Shown: positions 57,753-64,000 of the stretch, one piece after another
Layout of the letters: every line of letters begins with the position of its first letter
Position numbering within the stretch: the first letter of the stretch is position 1
Source: Oscillospiraceae bacterium
GTDB taxonomy: Bacteria; Bacillota; Clostridia; Oscillospirales; Ruminococcaceae
Direction of reading: 5' to 3'
Length of the DNA stretch: 64,000 nt
Assembly: GCA_017460955.1 (NCBI GenBank)
Contig: JAFTZY010000002.1
Span: 1-64,000 of the forward strand
Translations under genes and position numbers: made by a program
The notes under the pieces: generated by a model
What the model was told of the DNA's origin: nothing
The model's database searches: none
Seen by the model: only the letters and a program-made list of their open reading frames with translations

Positions 57753-60047
57753 ATGAAAAAACGCATCACCGGCGCATTGACCGCCGCCGCCATGCTCCTG
57801 ACCGGAGCCGGGCTCCTGCCCGGGACTCCCGTCGCCGCCGAGGCAGAATTCGACTATGCCAAGGCACTGCAAATGTCCCTGTACTTCTACGAATGCCAGC
57901 AGGCAGGCCATCTTCCGGAATGGAACCGCGTGGAATGGCGTGCCGATTCCACCACCATCGACGAGATCGACGGCGGCTGGTACGATGCCGGCGACCATGT
58001 GAAGTTCAACCACCCCATGGCCTACTCCGCTGCCATGCTCGCGTGGGGGCTCTACCAGTACCCCGAGGGCATCGAGAGCTGCGGGGAAATGACCAGCTAC
58101 GTCAACAACCTTGAATTTGTCATGGACTACTTCGTCCGCTGTGACAAGGGGGATACCGTCGTGTTCCAGGTCGGCAACGGCACCGATGACCATACCTGGT
58201 GGGGCCCGGTCGAGCTGTACCAGTACGGCATGGAGGACGCCGGCGGTGATTATGCCGCCATCCGCGAAACGCTCGAGGCCTCCGAGGGCTGCTCGTGCGT
58301 ATTCGGCAATATGGCCGCAGCGCTGGCAGCCGGCTACTGCGCACTCGACGGGCGGATCGATGAGACCAAGCGGGAGGGCTACCTGACCCACGCCGAGCAT
58401 ATCTTCGAGCTTGCCGATGCCTCGAGAAGTGACGATGTGTACCAGAACAGCAACGCCTCCCAGTTCTACCGCTCCTCGCATTTCTATGACGAGCTCTTCT
58501 ATGCGGCAAACTGGCTGTACATCGCCTCCGGGGATCAGGTGTACCTGGAGAAGGCGTCCTCCTACATCCCGCTCCTCGATACGGAGCTCGGCTCGGATGA
58601 GCTCAAATTCTCCTGGGAGCACTGCTGGGACGATGCCATGCAGGGCGGTATGCTCCTGTATGCGCAGAACACCATGGACCCGTTCTACATCGGGCGTGTT
58701 GAGCGCCATCTGCAATACATTGAAAACGAAGCCAAGAAGGTGGACGGCACGCTGACCTACATCCAGAACTGGGGCTGCTGCCGCTATGCAGCGACCGGTG
58801 CGTTCCTGACGGCCGTGGCCTGTGATACCGTTCTCAAGGGCAAGGATACCTCGGCACATGAGGCCTACTACGAGAGCCAGATCAACTACATCCTCGGCGA
58901 CAATCCCAACGGGCACAGCTATGTGGTCGGCTTCGGGGAGAATTCCCCCCGCAATGCGCATCACCGCACCTCCCACGGCTCGTGGAAGAACGATGTGTTC
59001 ATGCCGGATACGAACCGCCACATCCTCTACGGCGCACTCGTGGGCGGCCCCACGGAGGACGGCCAGTATGAGGATGACCGGAACAACTACATCAACAACG
59101 AGGTGACGACCGACTACAATGCCGGGTACACCGCGCTCCTGTGCAAGATGATCGACAAGTACGGCGGCCAGAATGACCCCGCCTTCCCGCCCAAGGAGGC
59201 CCATGACGGGCCGGAGTTCTATGTGGAGACGCTCTCCAAGGGCATGGATGCGCAGGGTGCGACCCTGAGCTTCAAGATCACGAACCACTCCGCATGGCCC
59301 GCCCGGGTGCAGGACAACATCTCCTTCCGGTACTATATGGACCTGTCCGAGGCCGTGGACAAGGGTCTGGACCCGACGAAGGTCGTGGTAAGATGCGACC
59401 GTGACCAGGCTGCGATGTATGCCGGCAAGGGCATTGCACCCGCCGAAATTTCGGACATCCAGCACTATGACGGGGACATCTATTATGTTGAGGTGAACCT
59501 CCCGGACGGCCGTGCGGTGCTGCCGGTCTCCGAGGGGATGCAGCAGTGTGAGATCCTGCTGGCGTTCGTGCTGCCGGATTATCAGAGCGGTTGGGATCCC
59601 TCGAACGACTTCTCGAACACGGAGCTCCTCACAGCATCGGGCGAAGCGGACGAGGACGGCACCCTCCACGGTATCGTCACCAAGTACGTCCCGGTCTATG
59701 TGAACGGTACGCTGTACTACGGCATCGAGCCCGACGGCACCGAGGCTGACGGCGACACCGCACCCGTGGAAACGCCGACACAGGCCCCGACCGCCGTTCC
59801 CACGCAGGCCGCCACGCAGACGCCCACGGGCGGCGGACTGACCGTCACGGTCTGGGGCGATGCGGATGATGACGGGGACTGCGACATCATGGATGTCATC
59901 ACGGTCAACAAGGAGCAGCTCGGTTCCGAGGTCCTCTCGGAGCAGGGGGCGCTCAACGCCGATGTGGACCGCAGCGGCGCACTGTCCTTCACGGACGCCG
60001 TGAACATCATGCGCTCCCTCGTGGACCTCGTGACGCTTCCGGTCTGA
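57753..60047 (+). CDS. Cellulosomal GH9 endoglucanase: GH9 - CBM3c - dockerin
   Basis: Secreted processive-type endoglucanase of 764 residues. A signal peptide (1-32) is followed by GH9 (about 33-475) with GWYDAGDHVKF (nucleophile region, 75-85), ENSPRNAHHRTSHG, and acid E450 in NNEVTTDYNAGY. A fused CBM3c (about 486-630) helps feed the cellulose chain. A Thr/Pro linker and C-terminal dockerin (700-764; loops DADDDGDCDIMD and DVDRSGALSFTD) end it. The GH9-CBM3c pair is the theme-B architecture of clostridial and ruminococcal cellulases. AGGAGG lies 8 nt before the ATG. The dockerin is closely like that of the GH5 enzyme at 17082. Monocistronic. Confidence 0.96.
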   Translation: MKKRITGALTAAAMLLTGAGLLPGTPVAAEAEFDYAKALQMSLYFYECQQAGHLPEWNRVEWRADSTTIDEIDGGWYDAGDHVKFNHPMAYSAAMLAWGLYQYPEGIESCGEMTSYVNNLEFVMDYFVRCDKGDTVVFQVGNGTDDHTWWGPVELYQYGMEDAGGDYAAIRETLEASEGCSCVFGNMAAALAAGYCALDGRIDETKREGYLTHAEHIFELADASRSDDVYQNSNASQFYRSSHFYDELFYAANWLYIASGDQVYLEKASSYIPLLDTELGSDELKFSWEHCWDDAMQGGMLLYAQNTMDPFYIGRVERHLQYIENEAKKVDGTLTYIQNWGCCRYAATGAFLTAVACDTVLKGKDTSAHEAYYESQINYILGDNPNGHSYVVGFGENSPRNAHHRTSHGSWKNDVFMPDTNRHILYGALVGGPTEDGQYEDDRNNYINNEVTTDYNAGYTALLCKMIDKYGGQNDPAFPPKEAHDGPEFYVETLSKGMDAQGATLSFKITNHSAWPARVQDNISFRYYMDLSEAVDKGLDPTKVVVRCDRDQAAMYAGKGIAPAEISDIQHYDGDIYYVEVNLPDGRAVLPVSEGMQQCEILLAFVLPDYQSGWDPSNDFSNTELLTASGEADEDGTLHGIVTKYVPVYVNGTLYYGIEPDGTEADGDTAPVETPTQAPTAVPTQAATQTPTGGGLTVTVWGDADDDGDCDIMDVITVNKEQLGSEVLSEQGALNADVDRSGALSFTDAVNIMRSLVDLVTLPV

Positions 60048-60077
60048 TATGAAACCTGCCTGACAGCTGGTACAAAG

Positions 60078-60108
60078 ACTGCCGTGACTCGTGAAGAGGC
60101 ACGGCAGT
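60078..60108 (+). terminator. Terminator of the GH9 gene
   Basis: ACTGCCGTG/CACGGCAGT stem followed by seven T. Confidence 0.92.
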
Positions 60109-60164
60109 TTTTTTGTGGAACGATTCAGAAACGGAGGGACTGGCGTCTTCCTGCAAGAAAATAG

Positions 60165-60200
60165 CCCCTCCCTCCCCGCAGCGGGAGGGAGGGGGAAGTC
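60165..60200. repeat. GC-rich palindromic repeat, short copy
   Basis: CCCCTCCCTCCCCGC-a-GCGGGAGGGAGGGGG; core hairpin of the 3857-3968 family. Confidence 0.65.
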
Positions 60201-60211
60201 CCAGAAAGGCA

Positions 60212-60244
60212 TTCTAACTTCTAACCTCTCACCTCTAACTTCTA
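60212..60244. repeat. Heptamer array CTNACCT
   Basis: CTAACTT, CTAACCT, CTCACCT, CTAACTT between the GH9 gene and pgsA; the sequence is almost the same as the array at 26771. Confidence 0.85.
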
Positions 60245-60277
60245 AAAGGGGTGGGCGGCCGAAGCACAGACCCCCGT

Positions 60278-60889
60278 CTATTTCATGTCAATATATTTCC
60301 AGTACCCCTTCAGATAGATCCCTCCGGAGATCCATGTCAGGACGACACTTGCCCAGACGAGCAGGAGGAAGACCCAGCTCATCGTGCGCATGACCGTGCC
60401 GGGCAGGGCATAGTCCGCAAATTCCAGCACCGTCAGGTACACAAGGATCGCCACCTGTGTGACCATTGTGAAGGCGGTCTTGAGCTTGCCCCAGATGCCG
60501 GCAGCGACCACCACGCCCTTCTCCGCCGTCACAAGGCGCAGACCGGACACCATGAACTCCCGTGCCGCAATGAGGATGACCACCACATCCGTCACATGGA
60601 GGGACAGCGCGCGTCCGTACAGGTCCACGAGCTGTGTGTTCAGGTTCTGCATCACCGCAAAGGCGGCCAGCACCAGGATCTTATCCGCCAGGGGGTCGGC
60701 GAATTTCCCGAAGGTCGTGATGAGCCCCCGGCTGCGGGCGATCTTCCCGTCGAGCGCATCGGTCACGGAGGCGGCTGCAAAGACGAGGAGCGCGGCCAGG
60801 AAATGCCCCGGAAAGCTCGTGTCCATGCAGAATACGAACACCGGTACGAGCAGGATGCGCAGAAGCGTCAGCTTGTTTGGCAGATTCAT
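60278..60889 (-). CDS. pgsA: CDP-diacylglycerol--glycerol-3-phosphate 3-phosphatidyltransferase
   Basis: A 203-residue membrane enzyme making phosphatidylglycerol-phosphate. It has the CDP-alcohol phosphotransferase motif DALDGKIAR...GKFADPLADK (DxxDGxxAR...GxxxDxxxD) and four to six helices. The start overlaps the rimO stop by 4 bp (ATGA), so it is coupled to rimO; the rimO-pgsA order is common in Firmicutes. Confidence 0.95.
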   Translation of the reverse strand: MNLPNKLTLLRILLVPVFVFCMDTSFPGHFLAALLVFAAASVTDALDGKIARSRGLITTFGKFADPLADKILVLAAFAVMQNLNTQLVDLYGRALSLHVTDVVVILIAAREFMVSGLRLVTAEKGVVVAAGIWGKLKTAFTMVTQVAILVYLTVLEFADYALPGTVMRTMSWVFLLLVWASVVLTWISGGIYLKGYWKYIDMK

Positions 60890-62214
60890 GCAAGCGCCTC
60901 CCCCACAAGGTCATAATCGAGCGTGTCCGTAATGCGGATGTTCACATATTCCCCGATCTGTAAGGGCTTCTCCGAGGTGAAGAAGATCTTCCCGTCAATG
61001 TCGGGCGCATCGGCCTGTGTGCGGCCGAAATAACATTCCGCCCACTTGTCAAAGCCCTCCACAACGGCCTCCCTGACCGTCCCGAGCTGTGCGGCATTGT
61101 AGGCCGCGGCAATTTCCATCTGCTGCTCCATGAGGATGTCGGCGCGGTGGGCCTTGGTCTCCTCATCGAGCTGCTCCGGGAAGGCTGCCGCCTTCGTCCC
61201 CTCCTCCTGCGAGTAGGGGAAGCACCCGAGGTGCGTAAAGCGCATGTCCTGCACAAACTCCGCAAGCGCGTCAAATTCGGCCTGCGTCTCACCCGGGAAG
61301 CCCGTGATGAGCGTGGTGCGCAGAACGATGTCCGGCATTTTCTCACGCAGCTTTCCGATGAGTGTGATGAGCTGTGCATGCCGGCTCTGGCGGTTCATGC
61401 GGGAGAGGACGCTGTCCTCGCTGTGCTGGATGGGCATATCGAGGTACTTGACGATCTTCTCCTCGCGTGCCATTGTGTCAATGAGCTCGTCCGTGATGCG
61501 CTCGGGATAGCAGTACAGGAGCCGTACCCAGTGTACACCCTCGATCGCACACAGCTCGTGCAAAAGCTCCGGCAGGCGGGAGGTCCCGTACAGGTCCTCA
61601 CCGTAGCGGGTGGTATCCTGCGCGACAAGATTGAGCTCGGTCACGCCGTGCGCGGCTAAGAACCGCGCCTCCGAGAGGACCGCCTCCATCGGCACCGAGC
61701 GGAATTTTCCCCGGATCATGGGGATGGCGCAGTAAGTGCAGCAGTTCGAGCAGCCCTCGGCGATCTTGAGATAGGCAAAGAACGGCAGTGTGGACAGGAT
61801 GCGCTCGCCGGTCATTTCCACCTCCGCCTTCGGGGCAAATTCCACGACCCGCTCCCCGCGCAGGACCCTGTCGAGGATGTCCACGATGTCCCGGTCATTG
61901 CCGATGCCCACCACGGCATCCGCCTCCGGGAATTCCTCCGCTGCCTCCTCCTTGTAACGCTCGGTCAGACATCCGGTCAGGATGAGCTTTTTCACCCTGC
62001 CCTCCTGCTTGAGCTTGCCGATCTCGAGGATCGTTTCGATCGCTTCCTCCTTGGCGGACTGGATAAAGCCGCAGGTGTTGACCACGGCGACATCCGAGTC
62101 CCCGAATTCCGTCACGAGCTCGTACCCGTGCTCACGCAGCTTGTAGAGCATCCGCTCGGAATCCACCAGATTTTTGTCGCATCCGAGGGATACGACCCCG
62201 ACCTTGATTGCCAT
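60886..62214 (-). CDS. rimO: Ribosomal protein S12 methylthiotransferase
   Basis: A 442-residue radical SAM methylthiotransferase that modifies Asp88 of ribosomal protein S12. The N-terminal UPF0004 domain has cluster cysteines in SLGCDKNLVDSE, NTCGFI and LTGCLTER. The radical SAM motif CSNCCTYCAIP lies near 154-164, and a C-terminal TRAM domain follows (about 375-440). SLGCDKN separates RimO from MiaB. First gene of the rimO-pgsA unit. Confidence 0.95.
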   Translation of the reverse strand: MAIKVGVVSLGCDKNLVDSERMLYKLREHGYELVTEFGDSDVAVVNTCGFIQSAKEEAIETILEIGKLKQEGRVKKLILTGCLTERYKEEAAEEFPEADAVVGIGNDRDIVDILDRVLRGERVVEFAPKAEVEMTGERILSTLPFFAYLKIAEGCSNCCTYCAIPMIRGKFRSVPMEAVLSEARFLAAHGVTELNLVAQDTTRYGEDLYGTSRLPELLHELCAIEGVHWVRLLYCYPERITDELIDTMAREEKIVKYLDMPIQHSEDSVLSRMNRQSRHAQLITLIGKLREKMPDIVLRTTLITGFPGETQAEFDALAEFVQDMRFTHLGCFPYSQEEGTKAAAFPEQLDEETKAHRADILMEQQMEIAAAYNAAQLGTVREAVVEGFDKWAECYFGRTQADAPDIDGKIFFTSEKPLQIGEYVNIRITDTLDYDLVGEALA

Positions 62215-62224
62215 AACCGGTCTC

Positions 62225-62325
62225 CTCTCCGGGGGTCCACCCCCTGCCCCCTCCCTGAAGGGAGGGGGGTGGAATGCGGGGCCTGCGGCCCTGCACCCCG
62301 CATGGGGCTTCGCCCCATACTCTGT
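62225..62325. repeat. GC-rich palindromic repeat, degenerate copy
   Basis: CCACCCCCTGCCCCCTCCC-tgaa-GGGAGGGGGGTGG, then GGGGCCTGCGGCCC and ATGGGGCTTCGCCCCAT hairpins, between recX and rimO. Confidence 0.65.
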
Positions 62326-62367
62326 ATTTGCAATTGCGCTATGCGCCGCATTTCTCAGGCGCAGTTC

Positions 62368-62997
62368 TTATTCCTCATCTTCCTCAAAGTCCGCAAAATA
62401 GTCCTCGATGGCTGCCTTCACGCTTCCGTAGCTGTAGCCGAGGCGGGCCATGCCGGCGATGACCTTCTGACGGGCCTTGAGATCGTCCGGATCGGTCAGA
62501 TACCGGCCGTATTTCTTCTCGAGCACCTGTCCGATCTGGTCCTCGGCCGTCTCCGAAAAGGCCTCGAGCTGCTCCTCGATCAGGGACTTGTCCAGCCCGC
62601 GGCGCAGCATCTCCTGCCGCACCCGGTACAGGCCGTACCGCTTGCGCTCGACTAAGTATTCCGCCAGACGCGCCGCATACCGCCGGTCATCGATCGCCCC
62701 GCACTGCACGAGCTGCGTGAGGACCCGATGGCACAGCTCCCTGTCATGATAGGTCGCCATGAGCTTCTGGTACATCAGACTGTACGAATAATCCCGCGCA
62801 TCGAGCAGATAGCACGCCCGTTTGTAGGCTCTGCGGAAGCGGGATTTGTCATGCAGCTCCTCTAAGAGCTCCTCCTGTGCATCATGCCCCTCCTCGAGGC
62901 GGTACTTCCGGAGAAACTCGCCGTCGATCTCATAGACGGCGAGCTCCGTGCGGACCTCATAATAGGTCTTTTGTTTGTTGATTTCGGTGATCTTCAT
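62368..62997 (-). CDS. recX: Regulatory protein RecX
   Basis: A 209-residue modulator that binds and restrains RecA filaments. Three-helix repeats carry the family patterns [24 protein letters not shown] and [32 protein letters not shown]. The start overlaps the recA stop (ATGA), so RecX is made in proportion to RecA. Confidence 0.93.
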   Translation of the reverse strand: MKITEINKQKTYYEVRTELAVYEIDGEFLRKYRLEEGHDAQEELLEELHDKSRFRRAYKRACYLLDARDYSYSLMYQKLMATYHDRELCHRVLTQLVQCGAIDDRRYAARLAEYLVERKRYGLYRVRQEMLRRGLDKSLIEEQLEAFSETAEDQIGQVLEKKYGRYLTDPDDLKARQKVIAGMARLGYSYGSVKAAIEDYFADFEEDEE

Positions 62998-64000
62998 TCT
63001 GTCGGGTCAAATTCCTCAAAATCATCATCCGCATCCACATCGGCACCCATGTCGGCAGCCGGTGCCTGCGTTTCCTTCGGCGGCTCCTCCCCGGTCTCGA
63101 GCGCGGCACTTGCCTCGGCAGCACCGGTCTCCTCGTCGCTCTCCTCCGCGGACAGGTCGATGTCCTCGATATGCTCCATGATCTTGGCCTCGATCTCCGT
63201 GCGCAGCTTCTCGTCCTCGAAGATCGTATTTTTGGCATTGTCCCGGCCCTGGCCGAGCTTCTGCCCGTTGTAGCTGAACCACGAGCCGGACTTCTTCACG
63301 ATGTCCAGCTCCACCGCAAGATCCATGATCTCCCCGTCACGGGAAATGCCCTTGCCGTAGATGTTGTCGAACTCGCACTCCCGGAAGGGGGGAGCGACCT
63401 TGTTCTTGACGACCTTGACACGCATCCGGTTGCCGATCGGGACATTGCCTTCCTTGATGACCTCGCCCTTGCGCACATCCATACGCACGGTCGCGTAGAA
63501 TTTCAGGGCTCTGCCGCCCGGTGTCGTTTCGGGATTGCCGTACATCACGCCGATCTTCTCACGGATCTGGTTGATGAAGATGGCCACGCACCCGGTCTTG
63601 GCCACCACGGAGGTGAGCTTGCGCATGGCCTGGCTCATCAGGCGGGCCAGCTGTCCGACATGGTTGTCGCCCATCTCGCCGTCGATCTCGGCCTTGGTGG
63701 TCATAGCGGCAACGGAGTCCACGACAAGCACGTCGATGGCACCCGAGCGCACGAGCGCCTCGGCGATCTCCAGTGCCTGCTCACCGGAATCCGGCTGCGA
63801 CACCAGGAGGTTGTCAATGTCCACACCCAATGCTTTTGCATACTTCGGATCGAGGGCATGCTCCACATCGATGAAGGCGGCCTCACCGCCCATTTTCTGG
63901 GCCTCTGCAACGATGTGCAGGGCCACCGTGGTCTTACCGGAGCTCTCCGGTCCGTACAGCTCGATGATGCGGCCTCTGGGAACACCACCCACACCGAGTG
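62994..64000 (-). CDS. recA: Recombinase RecA (5' end beyond window)
   Basis: The RecA strand-exchange and SOS coprotease lies here without its N-terminus, which is outside the window; the frame runs to the last bases ([23 protein letters not shown]). Walker A is GPESSGKT and Walker B is [10 protein letters not shown]. The MAW-type motif [23 protein letters not shown] and the L2 region are present. The acidic C-terminal tail (about 65 residues of Glu/Asp/Ala/Thr) is long and ends EEFDPTE. Confidence 0.97.
   Translation of the reverse strand, partial: LGVGGVPRGRIIELYGPESSGKTTVALHIVAEAQKMGGEAAFIDVEHALDPKYAKALGVDIDNLLVSQPDSGEQALEIAEALVRSGAIDVLVVDSVAAMTTKAEIDGEMGDNHVGQLARLMSQAMRKLTSVVAKTGCVAIFINQIREKIGVMYGNPETTPGGRALKFYATVRMDVRKGEVIKEGNVPIGNRMRVKVVKNKVAPPFRECEFDNIYGKGISRDGEIMDLAVELDIVKKSGSWFSYNGQKLGQGRDNAKNTIFEDEKLRTEIEAKIMEHIEDIDLSAEESDEETGAAEASAALETGEEPPKETQAPAADMGADVDADDDFEEFDPTE

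Overview
The window is GC-rich, gene-dense DNA from a Gram-positive gut or rumen bacterium. It most resembles a cellulosome-producing member of Ruminococcus/Oscillospiraceae, near R. flavefaciens or R. champanellensis; this is inferred from gene content and no species is asserted. The evidence is seven dockerin proteins (GH30-CBM22-CE1, GH5, PL1, GH9-CBM3c and three of unknown role), a Phe T-box in front of pheS, a YtrA-type GntR/ABC operon, and sporulation genes (sipL-spoIVA, spoVAD-spoVAE). Most promoters are sigma-A sites with exactly 17-bp spacers and an extended -10 (TGnTATAAT).

Layout. 1-9.5 kb: a truncated repeat element, secDF, a Tim44-like zinc-ribbon protein, an acyltransferase-like membrane protein with a YgiQ radical SAM protein, tRNA-Thr, a TM2 protein, and prfB. 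9.6-19.2 kb: a xylanase/esterase, an aldose 1-epimerase, a YfhO membrane protein and a GH5 cellulase. 19.2-30.4 kb: a roughly 600-bp composite repeat, a Na/Pi symporter with PhoU domain, a flippase with deoD, a lipoprotein with rsmE, a 279-bp MITE-like element seated on the rsmE stop codon, a small acidic membrane protein, a pectate lyase and an ECF S-component. 30.4-40.4 kb: spoVAD-spoVAE, rpsF-ssb-rpsR, a dockerin/serine-protease cluster, sipL-spoIVA behind a sigma-E-like promoter, and an XRE regulator. 40.4-49 kb: a GntR/ABC operon, a hairpin-packed 334-bp element, and a nine-repeat secreted protein. 48.6-64 kb: an Rrf2 regulator, pheS-X-pheT-glmU, iscS-iscU, another composite repeat, a GH9 cellulase, rimO-pgsA, and recA-recX running off the window end.

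How the genes work together. The dockerin enzymes should dock on scaffoldin cohesins encoded elsewhere and attack xylan, cellulose and pectin. SecDF would support their export, and the epimerase may act on released sugars. SipL and SpoIVA form the base of the spore coat, and SpoVAD/AE belong to the dipicolinate channel, so the strain may sporulate or descend from a sporulating ancestor. The Rrf2 protein has three cysteines spaced much as in IscR and probably controls iscSU.

The most unusual content is non-coding: (i) arrays of a 7-bp CTNACCT repeat beside every dockerin locus; (ii) three copies of a composite element with a conserved core; (iii) a GC-rich palindromic terminator-like family; (iv) two elements with terminal inverted repeats. 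The dockerin cluster at 33.5-36.8 kb, with an AT-rich V8-like protease translationally coupled to a dockerin-only protein, is the best candidate for an undescribed protein system.
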